Source: Gammaproteobacteria bacterium (GTDB lineage: Bacteria; Pseudomonadota; Gammaproteobacteria; DSM-16500). From it: 14,826 nt of DNA. Under the pieces are notes generated by a model that worked only from the letters and a program-made list of their open reading frames with translations, searched no databases and was not told the DNA's origin. This document shows, one piece after another, positions 8,191-14,826 of this stretch. The stretch's first letter is position 1. Each line of letters opens with the position of its first letter. The DNA lies in assembly GCA_009885665.1 (NCBI GenBank), contig VFKI01000174.1, positions 1-14,826 of the forward strand, in the 5' to 3' direction. The translations under genes and the position numbers were made by a program.

Positions 8191-9639
8191 ATGAATCTTC
8201 CCGCACAATTCCTTGAAATTGCGCGTAACAGTTTATTGGAACCCACCGGGTTGACCGATAATCAATTACAAAAAGTACTGGGCACTTTAGCAGGGCGCGG
8301 TATCGATAATGCTGATTTGTATTTTCAATCAACTTGCTCGGAAGGGTGGAGTTTAGAAGATGGCATTATCAAAGGCGGTAGCTTTCACCTCGATCGTGGT
8401 GTAGGTGTGCGCGCCATGAGTGGTGAAAAAACCGGTTTTGCGTATTCGGATGACATTATTTTACCTGCACTGGAACAAGCGGCAGTTGCAGCCCGCAGCA
8501 TCAGCCGTGGTGCAGGCCAGCTGGCAAGCGTTGCGGTGCATCCCACTGCGGGGCGTTCACTTTATCTGCCTGTCAACCCACTCAATTCCTTGGATGAAAA
8601 TCAAAAAGTCAGCTTATTGCAGCGTGTCGATGCTGCCGCGCGTAAAGCAGATCCACGGGTCATTCAAGTCAATGCCAGTCTCGCATCAGAATATGAAACG
8701 ATACTCATCATGGCGAGCGATGGTCATCTTGCCGCTGATGTGCGTCCATTGGTACGTATGAATGTCAGCGTGGTGGTTGAACAAAGTGGCCGACGTGAAA
8801 CAGGTTATGCCGGGGGGGGTGGCCGCACCGATTATCAACTATTCCATAATGGCACACTACCAGAAGAATATGCGCGTGAAGCGGTGCGCCAAGCATTAGT
8901 TAATTTGGAAGCAGTGGCCGCACCGGCTGGCGTAATGCCTGTTGTGTTGGGACCCGGCTGGCCGGGCGTTTTGCTGCATGAAGCGGTGGGACATGGTTTG
9001 GAAGGCGATTTCAATCGCAAGGGAACCTCATTGTATAGTGGCCGGATGGGCATGCAGGTGGCGTCTACTTTATGCACGATTGTGGATGATGGTACTTTAC
9101 CGAATCGGCGTGGCTCCTTGAATGTTGATGATGAGGGTGTGCCGACACAGTGCACGACCTTGATAGAAAAAGGTATATTGCGTAATTATATGCAAGATAA
9201 ACATAATGCACGTTTGATGGGTACGCAATCAACCGGCAATGGTCGGCGTGAATCTTATGCAAGTACGCCAATGCCGCGTATGACAAATACGTATATGCTG
9301 CCAGGAGAATCAACACCAGAAGAAATCATTGCATCGGTTAAACGGGGTATTTATGCAGTGAATTTTGGCGGGGGGCAGGTGGATATTACGTCAGGAAAAT
9401 TTGTTTTCTCAGCCAGTGAAGCGTATTTAATTGAGAATGGTAAAGTGACGGCGCCGATTAAGGGCGCGACGCTGACGGGTAATGGGCCGGCAGTGTTAAA
9501 TCAAGTCTCTATGGTTGGCAATGATTTAAAATTAGATAGCGGCATTGGGATTTGTGGTAAGGATGGGCAGAGTGTGCCAGTTGGGGTGGGGCAGCCAACA
9601 TTGAAAGTGGATGCGTTGACAGTGGGCGGAACGAAATAA
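8191..9639 (+). CDS. tldD: Metalloprotease subunit TldD
   Basis: Catalytic subunit of the cytosolic TldD/TldE (PmbA) zinc protease. In E. coli this complex trims the leader of microcin B17 and degrades the unfolded antitoxin CcdA, acting on flexible peptides. The 482 residues match the E. coli length. The HExxxH site HEAVGH is at 263-268, and the conserved GICGKDGQ segment with Cys455, a likely third metal ligand, lies near the C-terminus. Other near-invariant blocks are GNGRRESYA (349-357), [12 protein letters not shown] (361-372) and [17 protein letters not shown] (391-407). The ATG at 8191 is preceded by AAGGA at 8180-8184. Its partner pmbA lies 727 bases downstream on the same strand, separated by a small opposite-strand gene, so the pair is probably not one simple operon. 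The stem-loop element at 9692-9751 follows the stop codon. Confidence 0.97.
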   Translation: MNLPAQFLEIARNSLLEPTGLTDNQLQKVLGTLAGRGIDNADLYFQSTCSEGWSLEDGIIKGGSFHLDRGVGVRAMSGEKTGFAYSDDIILPALEQAAVAARSISRGAGQLASVAVHPTAGRSLYLPVNPLNSLDENQKVSLLQRVDAAARKADPRVIQVNASLASEYETILIMASDGHLAADVRPLVRMNVSVVVEQSGRRETGYAGGGGRTDYQLFHNGTLPEEYAREAVRQALVNLEAVAAPAGVMPVVLGPGWPGVLLHEAVGHGLEGDFNRKGTSLYSGRMGMQVASTLCTIVDDGTLPNRRGSLNVDDEGVPTQCTTLIEKGILRNYMQDKHNARLMGTQSTGNGRRESYASTPMPRMTNTYMLPGESTPEEIIASVKRGIYAVNFGGGQVDITSGKFVFSASEAYLIENGKVTAPIKGATLTGNGPAVLNQVSMVGNDLKLDSGIGICGKDGQSVPVGVGQPTLKVDALTVGGTK

Positions 9640-9691
9640 CGTATCTATTACCGACATTCCACACCAAAGTATTTTTTGTATAAATCGAGGC

Positions 9692-9751
9692 AAAAATGGG
9701 TTTTAAAGCGCAGTTTACACGCACGTAAATGAGCATTTAAAACGCATTTTT
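9692..9751. repeat. Palindrome downstream of tldD (stem-loop family, copy 2)
   Basis: The arms 9692-9718 and 9725-9751 enclose the hexaloop ACGCAC (9719-9724), with 20 of 27 positions paired. As in the copy at 1-115, five cap pairs (9714-9718 with 9725-9729) are followed by a 6x6 unpaired block, GCGCAG (9708-9713) facing TGAGCA (9730-9735). An AAAAAT-containing outer stem closes it. A 9-bp inverted repeat TACCGACAT (9649-9657) / ATGTCGGTA (9786-9794) brackets the element. It could end tldD transcription but has no T-tract typical of an intrinsic terminator. Confidence 0.65.
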
Positions 9752-9762
9752 AACGAAGAGTT

Positions 9763-9815
9763 ATCAGAAAAGACGAAGGTGCGGGATGTCGGTATTACAA
9801 AAGATAGGGTGGAAG
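9763..9815. repeat. Adjacent copies of dispersed repeats A and B
   Basis: Repeat A copy 2 (9763-9781, 18/19 to 2947-2965) and repeat B copy 2 (9795-9815, 20/21 to 4465-4485) lie 13 bases apart here, while their other copies are in different spacers. The right half of the 9-bp inverted repeat, ATGTCGGTA, sits between them at 9786-9794. With the palindrome at 9692-9751 they fill most of the 277-base spacer 9640-9916, in which no gene was seen. Confidence 0.6.
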
Positions 9816-9855
9816 GCGTGAAGTGCGCAGCACACTTTCCGCATCTTGCTTCCAT

Positions 9856-9898
9856 AAAAAGCCGTCACACGAGGAGGCTATGCTTACGCGCTCCTCGT
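9856..9898 (-). terminator. Possible terminator of the acid-shock-like gene
   Basis: Read on the minus strand, ACGAGGAG pairs with CTCCTCGT (9869-9876 with 9891-9898, 14-base loop). A run of five T follows eight bases later (9856-9860). An alternative short stem AGCC/GGCT (9860-9863 with 9876-9879) ends directly in that T-run. Placement just past the stop at 9917 supports a terminator role, but the T-tract spacing is imperfect. Confidence 0.4.
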
Positions 9899-9916
9899 TA
9901 TGACAAAGCCCAACAA

Positions 9917-10252
9917 CTAGTTGGTCGTTGTTGTCGTAGTGGCTGCGGTACCCGTGGTGTCGCTTGTCCCACCTGTTGTCGTACCTGTTGTGCTAGGTTT
10001 TTTCTTACTAGCCATTTTTTTGGCATGATGGTGGTGACGATGGTGACGTACTTTACCTTTGGTTTTCTTTTTTGTGTCAGCAGCTTTGTCAGTCGCGGCA
10101 GCAGCTGGCGTAGCTTGGCTGTTATCAGCAGTTTGCACAGTTGTGGCTGTTGTGGTATCTGTCGCGCCTTGGGTGCTGGTGGCATCGTCGGCATAAGCCA
10201 TTGATGTGCCGGCCAAGGTAGCGCTGATCAATAATGCGATCACTTTCTTCAT
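9917..10252 (-). CDS. Secreted Thr/His/Lys-rich low-complexity protein, Asr-like
   Basis: 111 residues. A clear signal peptide, MKKVIALLISATLAGTSMAYA, should be cut after Ala21, so the protein is periplasmic or secreted. The mature chain is low-complexity: a Thr/Ala/Asp-rich part (22-58), a very basic core (61-85) with KKKTKGK and RHHRHHHHAKK, and a Thr/Gly-rich tail ending in a run of Thr. Overall layout, length and signal sequence resemble the acid shock protein Asr of enteric bacteria, a disordered basic periplasmic protein induced at low pH. Similarity could reflect composition only. The His cluster (H70, H71, H73-H76) could also bind metal ions. The ATG at 10252 has GGAG nine bases upstream. 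The gene sits between tldD and pmbA on the opposite strand and diverges from pmbA. Confidence 0.8.
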   Translation of the reverse strand: MKKVIALLISATLAGTSMAYADDATSTQGATDTTTATTVQTADNSQATPAAAATDKAADTKKKTKGKVRHHRHHHHAKKMASKKKPSTTGTTTGGTSDTTGTAATTTTTTN

Positions 10253-10366
10253 GGGTTTTTCTCCGTTGGTTAATCAAAGTAGTTACAACTCGCGCGATAC
10301 AAGATACTATAAATCTTTAAATGTATCTACTTACTTTCAACTGTATTTTTGTATGATGAGAAAAAC
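10253..10366. promoter_or_regulatory. Divergent promoter region between the Asr-like gene and pmbA
   Basis: This 114-base AT-rich gap separates two divergently read genes and must hold both promoters. Toward pmbA, TTACAA (10283-10288) and TATAAA (10308-10313) are 19 bases apart, a longer than ideal spacing. On the minus strand a TATAGT hexamer lies in the same AT-rich stretch without a good -35 partner. No operator was recognised. Confidence 0.35.
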
Positions 10367-11701
10367 ATGACTGATGTATGGAATGATCCTGATTATTTGC
10401 AATCCGTCCTTGCTGATACCTTGAGGATGACTAAAGCGCATGGCGCGAGTAGTGCTGAAATCGATATCAGCGTTAATCGTGGTTTCAATATCAATGCGCG
10501 AATGCGTGAAGTTGAGTCGGTTGAATATAACCAAGATCGCGGCCTGGATGTGACGGTTTATTTTGATCAGCGTATGGGTGCGGCGAGCGTAAGTGATTTT
10601 CGGCCTGAATCAATAGAAGCCGCGGTTAAAGCCGCGTGTAATATTGCGCGCTTTACGGATCGTGATGCGTGTGCGGGCTTGGCGGATAAGGCGGATCTGG
10701 CTACCACGTTACCGGCGTTGGATTTATATCACCCATGGGATATCAGCGTTGAGCATGCCATTGAGCTAGCGATACAGTGTGAAAGCTTGGCATTAGATAG
10801 CGATGCGCGCTTGGAAAATTCTGAAGGGGTCAGTATTTCAACGACTTCGGGTTGGCATGCGTATGGCAATACGCTCGGTTTTATTGGCTGTTATCCCGCT
10901 TCGCGTCATGAAATGGCGTGTGTATTGATCGCTAAAGCGGGTGAAGAAATGCAGCGCGATTACAGCTATACACTGTCTTGTGATCCTAATTTATTAACAC
11001 CTGCGGCAGCCATTGCGCGTGAGGCGGCCAGCCGCACGTTACGGCGGTTGGGGGCACGTTCATTATCATCGCGGCGTGTGCCCGTTCTTTTTGTAGCAGA
11101 GGAAGCGCGCAGTTTGCTGGGACATTTTACCTCGGCGATTGCCGGCGGTAACTTATATCGGAAATCTTCTTTTTTGCTGGATCGAATTGGCACGCCTGTT
11201 TTTCCGGCGCATATGCGTTTAGCAGAATCTCCGCATATATGTAAAGCGTTGGGTAGCTCACCATTTGATGATGATGGTGTGGCGACGCGATCGAATGTTT
11301 TTATTGAAAATGGCGTCTTGCAAATGTATGCGCTGGGTGTTTATTCGGCGCGTAAAATGGGTTTGCATACAACCGGCAATGCAGGCGGCGTGCATAATCT
11401 CATTGTCAGTCATGGGGACAAAGACTTGCCGGCGTTATTAAAAACCATGGATACCGGTTTATTGGTAACGGATTTAATGGGGCAGGGTGTCAATTTAGTC
11501 ACGGGCGATTACTCGCGTGGTGCGGCGGGTTTTTGGGTTGAGGGTGGCGAAATTCAATATCCGGTGGAAGAAATTACGATTGCGGGTAATTTAAATGACA
11601 TTTATGCGGGCATTGTGGAAGTCGGCGCAGATGTGGATTATCGCGGCAACATCTTAACGGGTTCGATATTAGTGAATGAAATGATGGTGGCTGGGGAGTG
11701 A
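10367..11701 (+). CDS. pmbA: Metalloprotease subunit PmbA (TldE)
   Basis: Partner of TldD in the cytosolic TldD/TldE protease. It resembles TldD in fold but lacks HExxxH, so it does not hold the metal itself. The 444 residues agree with the E. coli protein (450). Recognisable blocks include VESVEYNQDRGLDVTVYF near the N-terminus, CAGLADK, ERDYAYT-like QRDYSYT, IAGGNLYRKSSFLLD, SSPFDDDGV, and the strongly conserved C-terminal MGQGVNLVTGDYSRGAAGFW followed by GEIQYPVEEITIAGNL. The ATG at 10367 was chosen. The frame can be extended six codons to a TTG at 10349, but that start has no ribosome site and adds nothing family-like; even the ATG has only a weak GATGAG upstream. The stop overlaps nothing, and a GC-rich hairpin patch lies just downstream before the convergent TPR-like gene. 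Confidence 0.96.
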   Translation: MTDVWNDPDYLQSVLADTLRMTKAHGASSAEIDISVNRGFNINARMREVESVEYNQDRGLDVTVYFDQRMGAASVSDFRPESIEAAVKAACNIARFTDRDACAGLADKADLATTLPALDLYHPWDISVEHAIELAIQCESLALDSDARLENSEGVSISTTSGWHAYGNTLGFIGCYPASRHEMACVLIAKAGEEMQRDYSYTLSCDPNLLTPAAAIAREAASRTLRRLGARSLSSRRVPVLFVAEEARSLLGHFTSAIAGGNLYRKSSFLLDRIGTPVFPAHMRLAESPHICKALGSSPFDDDGVATRSNVFIENGVLQMYALGVYSARKMGLHTTGNAGGVHNLIVSHGDKDLPALLKTMDTGLLVTDLMGQGVNLVTGDYSRGAAGFWVEGGEIQYPVEEITIAGNLNDIYAGIVEVGADVDYRGNILTGSILVNEMMVAGE

Positions 11702-11730
11702 GGGGCAACAGCTCAGGCGCCACCCGCCGT

Positions 11731-11758
11731 CCCCCCGCAAGCGGGAGGCTGCCGCTTG
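11731..11758. terminator. GC-rich competing hairpins between convergent genes
   Basis: Between the pmbA stop (11701) and the stop of the facing gene (11763) the DNA turns GC-rich. Two hairpins compete: CCCG-CAAG-CGGG (about 11734-11745), and a perfect 7-bp stem CAAGCGG (11738-11744) / CCGCTTG (11752-11758) with a 7-base loop. Location fits a bidirectional transcription end, but neither strand has a T-tract, so any termination would be atypical. Confidence 0.35.
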
Positions 11759-11762
11759 AAAT

Positions 11763-12803
11763 CTATGGAGAAAAAGTATTTTTGCTAGCAAGAGATTTTT
11801 TAAATAATACCTCAAGTATAGGCCTGAGCTGAGGGTGGTTTTTCGACAGCTGGGTTGCTTTTTTTTCACCGATGTATAAAAGGGCGGCCTTTTCTGCCGT
11901 AGCGCAGATCATTGGATCTTTCAGTTTTTCTAGCATATCTTGAATAGATTCACAGGATGCTGGATCTGCTGTATTGGTGTTGGACATTTCAACGGACAGA
12001 ATGATTAATAATAATACATTTGCATGCCAGTTAATATTATTATTAAGGGCGAGTTCGTCGTTGGTCTCATGACTTTTGCTTGCGTGCGCTGCGCTAAATA
12101 ATGCGTTGCTTTCTTTTAGTGCTTCCTGGGCATTTTCATAATCGCCTAAGTGAAAACTGCATATACCATAGTAAAAAAAACGCCATGCAGCTGTCTCTTG
12201 CGTCTCGCGCTTTATATCATTTGCGCCATTATGGCGGTCTGACTTTTTTACCGACTCAGACCGTTCCTGCATTTCTGCTAGTTCAGTAAAACATTCAATG
12301 CCAGCAGCATACTCACGCATAGCGACATTGCACGCGAGCATATCAAATAAACAAACATAACGATCACGTACGGCTTGACTGGTACTGTAATGATGCTGCC
12401 ATGCATACTTGTAGTGAAACAAGGCCTTTTTATAATTGTGCATGTGTAAATAGCCCATGCCTAATCCAAAATAGGCTTTACTGCGGATAGCTTTACAATT
12501 GGGCATCTTTTCAGCATCTTCTTCAGAGATTTCTTGCGCAAGCTTGATAAATAGCTTCATGGCTGATTCTACGGGAGTCTGGTTCAGCGTTTCGGTGATG
12601 GTTGGGGCGTTTTTTTCTTCTAGGTCGCTGAGCGTTAATGCTGTATTTTCTAATGGTGCATCATCATCCATCGGTTGGATTTCGATATTTTTATAAGGTT
12701 GCTTTAGCAGTTTAAAACCTTCTCGCAAGTCTTCGTAGAGCGCCGCAGAGCTACGGCGTGACTTAAAAAGGCTATTATCTTTAAGATGTTTTTCTGAGTC
12801 CAT
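11763..12803 (-). CDS. TPR-like helical repeat protein, unknown function
   Basis: 346 residues, not recognised as a named family. No signal peptide or membrane segment is visible. Residues 107-139 (AYFGLGMGYLHMHNYKKALFHYKYAW) fit a tetratricopeptide repeat, with further TPR-like helix pairs at about 146-179 (MREYAAGIECFTELAEM) and 206-239 (FYYGICSFHLGDYENAQEALKES). A helical part continues at 254-275. TPR arrays bind other proteins. The N-terminal 100 residues are charged and probably flexible. The ATG at 12803 has AAGGA about six bases upstream. A TATACT hexamer (12828-12833, minus) could be a -10 with a poor -35. A cytosolic adaptor or a secreted effector are both possible, as such proteins are common in Legionellales, but nothing seen decides. 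The next gene upstream is on the same strand 256 bases away. Confidence 0.8.
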   Translation of the reverse strand: MDSEKHLKDNSLFKSRRSSAALYEDLREGFKLLKQPYKNIEIQPMDDDAPLENTALTLSDLEEKNAPTITETLNQTPVESAMKLFIKLAQEISEEDAEKMPNCKAIRSKAYFGLGMGYLHMHNYKKALFHYKYAWQHHYSTSQAVRDRYVCLFDMLACNVAMREYAAGIECFTELAEMQERSESVKKSDRHNGANDIKRETQETAAWRFFYYGICSFHLGDYENAQEALKESNALFSAAHASKSHETNDELALNNNINWHANVLLLIILSVEMSNTNTADPASCESIQDMLEKLKDPMICATAEKAALLYIGEKKATQLSKNHPQLRPILEVLFKKSLASKNTFSP

Positions 12804-13059
12804 ATAAAATCCTTACTTAAGTATGGAAGTATACATGTCAAGCGACTGCTTATAAAGCGTAATGAGTAATCATTCAGCATAATGGCGCTAAGTTAGCATT
12901 ACCAATGCACAGACAACCCATTCCAAAAATAAAAATACGTTAAAAATCAAGAAGTTAAAATCAATCAGGATTAAAAGTTATCGGCAGTTTGATGGTTTTT
13001 TAGTTTAAGAATGTGCGCAAATGATATGAATGCAATTCTCCCCATAGTTACGATGGATG
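12804..13059. other. AT-rich spacer between the two right-end genes
   Basis: No gene or RNA was recognised in these 256 bases. The sequence is AT-rich with short A- and T-runs and a small inverted repeat AATGA-GTAA-TCATT near 12860-12873. The TPR-like gene promoter probably lies near the left end. Neither the palindrome family nor repeats A and B of the rest of the window appear here. Confidence 0.5.
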
Positions 13060-14802
13060 TTAAGGTGTATATTTTTGATCATGACCATCATCTGTGGGAT
13101 TTATCGAAGGTATGACAGATGAACCATGTGTGCTATGCATCGAAGAAGACGACAACTTCCTTGACACAGGGGGTGCTAAGCTGTTTCCTTCGACGGGTTT
13201 AGCTACCTCTGAATTATGTTCATCTCCTATTAATGGCTCTGCGACAATTTCATTATAAAGTTTCTTCAATATTCCTTCTGGAACTGCATGTCCGTCGGTT
13301 ACCTCTTCCAATATGTGCATAAGCGCTTTTTGGGCGACAGGAGAAAGTAGACGCGCATTTTCACTAACATACATTTGAATTGCATTGATGACTTCTACAT
13401 TGTCCATACATACGGGGCAACAATCGCGCCGTTTGAAAAAAATGTTGGGGTCGTTAGTTTGAATAAAGTCTTTACTTTTTTTATCGGCATTTTCAAACTG
13501 TTGATAAAGCATGCTAATGGAGCCCGGTGCAAGTATTTGTATGGCGGGGTCAGATTGTGGTGTTGTTTTTTGCGTTATTTGATGTTCAATTAACGATAAA
13601 ACTGCAATCAATTTAAGGAGGGCAGCGACAATAACCACCTCGGAACAAGGTCGCGAATTAGGCTCCTTGCTGCGGGTTGCATGTCGGCCTTCCGTTAGCA
13701 GGTTGAGAAATCTTGAGCTGTAGTGATATAAAACACAAAACTGGCGACTGTTGTTGCCGCGATTTTTATTATTTAATTTTTCTGCAGTTTTTCTGAGGGA
13801 CGCGTTGATTTCTTCTGCACGTTGCTGCTGTTCTGGATCTTGTGATTGGCTTAAAGCAACAAAACAATATTCATGTTTTGTGCCGCGGTAAATAATATCG
13901 ATATTAAAAAAGGCAATGTTACGAATGCCGGGTTTTCGAAGATTAACTTCATTGAAGGCGTGCGTTGCTGTGTCTTTTTCTTTTTTTGCTTGTTGATATT
14001 GTTTGGTTAATGCAGACAGATGTTGTATCAACGCATCTTGTTCGGCTTCATCCCAATAATAGCTTGGCACGGACGCCTTAATTTGCGCATCTGAAAGCAG
14101 TTCCCTTAATTCCGCCAATTGATTCTTTAGGCCTTTTTTAAACTCCTTTTCTGCATTGTCACCGTGTTCCTCCCAAAAAGCCATTAAATGGCTAGGTTCT
14201 TTTGGTATATAAAATATTTTTTTGGGCTTTTGAGGCTTGTGTCGGTGGTTACTGGATTCTTCTGCGTTTTTTATTTTAACTGCTGTAGCAGATGTAGTCT
14301 CTTCTGTTTTAGATTCTGTAGCAGATGTAGTCTTTTTTGGTGCTTCAAATGCATTTTTCGATTTAAACGAAATAGCGTATGTCTCGTGGGTTATTTTTGG
14401 TGGTGTTGTAGCTTTTTTTATGCCATCCTTTATTTCATTATATTTTTTAGTAGCAATTTTTTTATTCTCTTCTGCTTCTTTAAGAGCTGACGCGTTTTCT
14501 TCAACTTGCTTTTTATAATCTTCCATACGTTGGCATTGATCTTCTTCCATATACTTTTTATTAGCTGGATTGTCAAAGTGTTCGAGCATAAATTCAACTG
14601 CGGTGTCCGTTATTGTTTTCGTTTCAGGGAAGTAGCACGCTTGTTTCGATGAAATAAACGCATCATGCGTATGATCTTCTTTCTCCTCGGTGAGGCTCTG
14701 TATAACTGATGTCCTAGTGTTGGGCGAGTAAGCAGTGGCCTCACTCATGCTCGTTAAGTCTGAAGAGCTCTCGAACACTGCTGTATTGCCCCCAGTCAGC
14801 AC
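13060..14802 (-). CDS. Large charged protein with possible deaminase-like zinc site; 5' end may lie outside window
   Basis: 580 residues from a GTG at 14802, not recognised by overall similarity. No signal peptide or membrane span. Residues 85-130 and 215-285 are Lys/Glu-rich and probably coiled-coil, with a Thr/Lys-rich low-complexity stretch (157-198) between. The central part is more globular: strand-like IAFFNIDIIYRG (296-307) and EYCFVALSQS (311-320), then SRPCSEVVIVAALLKLIAVL (383-402), and FFKRRDCCPVCMDN (455-468) about 75 residues on. A Cys-x-Glu at the start of a helix followed by Cys-x-x-Cys is the zinc-site order of the cytidine deaminase fold, including bacterial toxin and effector versions. 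This is inference from motifs only. The Ser/Pro-rich tail (540-580) looks disordered. The frame stays open to the window edge, so the start is uncertain: GTG 14802 has AAGGGG close upstream, and ATG 14748 is an alternative. Confidence 0.75.
   Translation of the reverse strand: MLTGGNTAVFESSSDLTSMSEATAYSPNTRTSVIQSLTEEKEDHTHDAFISSKQACYFPETKTITDTAVEFMLEHFDNPANKKYMEEDQCQRMEDYKKQVEENASALKEAEENKKIATKKYNEIKDGIKKATTPPKITHETYAISFKSKNAFEAPKKTTSATESKTEETTSATAVKIKNAEESSNHRHKPQKPKKIFYIPKEPSHLMAFWEEHGDNAEKEFKKGLKNQLAELRELLSDAQIKASVPSYYWDEAEQDALIQHLSALTKQYQQAKKEKDTATHAFNEVNLRKPGIRNIAFFNIDIIYRGTKHEYCFVALSQSQDPEQQQRAEEINASLRKTAEKLNNKNRGNNSRQFCVLYHYSSRFLNLLTEGRHATRSKEPNSRPCSEVVIVAALLKLIAVLSLIEHQITQKTTPQSDPAIQILAPGSISMLYQQFENADKKSKDFIQTNDPNIFFKRRDCCPVCMDNVEVINAIQMYVSENARLLSPVAQKALMHILEEVTDGHAVPEGILKKLYNEIVAEPLIGDEHNSEVAKPVEGNSLAPPVSRKLSSSSMHSTHGSSVIPSINPTDDGHDQKYTP
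14283..14333 (-). repeat. 18-bp direct repeat inside the large charged-protein gene
   Basis: CTGTAGCAGATGTAGTCT occurs at 14283-14300 and again at 14316-14333, a 33-base period. It encodes two Thr-Ser-Ala-Thr units (TTSATES and TTSATAV) in the low-complexity linker. The period is a multiple of three, so the duplication kept the frame. Confidence 0.85.
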
Positions 14803-14808
14803 AGACCC

Positions 14809-14820
14809 CTTACCGGTAAG
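14809..14820. repeat. 12-bp perfect palindrome at the window edge
   Basis: CTTACCGGTAAG is self-complementary. It is flanked by CCC (14806-14808) and GGGGG (14822-14826), so it can form a longer hairpin with one bulged base. It lies just upstream of the first usable start of the large minus-strand gene and overlaps the candidate ribosome site for the GTG at 14802. It may be an operator, part of a leader hairpin or simply coding DNA. Confidence 0.5.
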
Positions 14821-14826
14821 CGGGGG

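Noticed and set aside
9779..10204. A 141-codon plus-strand frame with a Cys-rich product.
   Set aside because: It is antisense to the Asr-like gene; the Cys/Val/Ser richness comes from the complement of Thr/Ala/His codons, while the minus-strand frame has a signal peptide and a ribosome site.
12836..12841. A perfect TTGACA on the minus strand upstream of the TPR-like gene as its -35 box.
   Set aside because: A -10 at normal spacing would overlap the ribosome site, so transcription would start past it.
13405..13425. The CCPVCMDN segment as the start of a RING-type zinc finger.
   Set aside because: A RING domain needs six further Cys/His ligands in order; no Cys follows this segment to the end of the protein.
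14188..14518. Hydrophobic Phe/Ser-rich plus-strand frames resembling small membrane proteins.
   Set aside because: They are antisense to the Lys/Glu-rich linker of the large gene, whose A-rich codons read as Phe/Ser/Leu on the other strand.
1..14826. tRNA, rRNA, CRISPR arrays or insertion-sequence transposases.
   Set aside because: None of the spacers holds a cloverleaf, a regular repeat-spacer pattern or a transposase frame.

Overview
The window looks like core chromosome of a gammaproteobacterium, followed by a right-hand end of two unrecognised genes. Base composition appears moderate (judged by eye, not computed). HtpG, a type II PssA, SdaA with a CX41CX10C iron-sulfur signature and the TldD/PmbA pair all fit gammaproteobacteria. 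The type II PssA (enterics use a different type), the acid-shock-like His-rich protein and the two effector-like proteins at the right end suggest a Legionellales-like, possibly intracellular bacterium. That placement is an inference.

Layout. Positions 1-115 hold a long imperfect palindrome, then htpG (162-2126) and pssA (2136-2906) follow in tight order on the plus strand. sdaA (2977-4347, minus) converges on pssA. A 284-base spacer rich in short repeats and one strong hairpin separates sdaA from a large MscK-like mechanosensitive channel gene (4632-7712, plus), whose first possible start codon lies in a 26-bp tandem duplication. A small lipoprotein gene (7720-8073, minus) converges on the channel gene and diverges from tldD (8191-9639, plus). 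A 277-base spacer with a second palindrome of the same family as 1-115 follows. Then come a small secreted Thr/His/Lys-rich protein (9917-10252, minus) and pmbA/tldE (10367-11701, plus). Past a GC-rich hairpin patch there are two minus-strand genes: a TPR-like protein (11763-12803) and a large charged protein (13060-14802, possibly continuing past the window edge).

How the genes fit together. PssA and SdaA both consume L-serine, one for phospholipid and one for pyruvate. TldD and PmbA form one heteromeric metalloprotease, here split by a small secreted-protein gene on the opposite strand. The channel, the lipoprotein and the acid-shock-like protein are all envelope factors. No mobile-element gene, tRNA, rRNA or CRISPR array was found.

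Most worth following up: (1) the two intergenic palindromes share a hexaloop, a 5-bp cap stem and a conserved 6x6 internal loop (GCGSAG facing TGAGCA), which points to a dispersed structured element. (2) The large protein at the right end carries a Cys-Ser-Glu followed about 75 residues later by Cys-Pro-Val-Cys, in a setting that resembles the zinc site of deaminase-fold enzymes.
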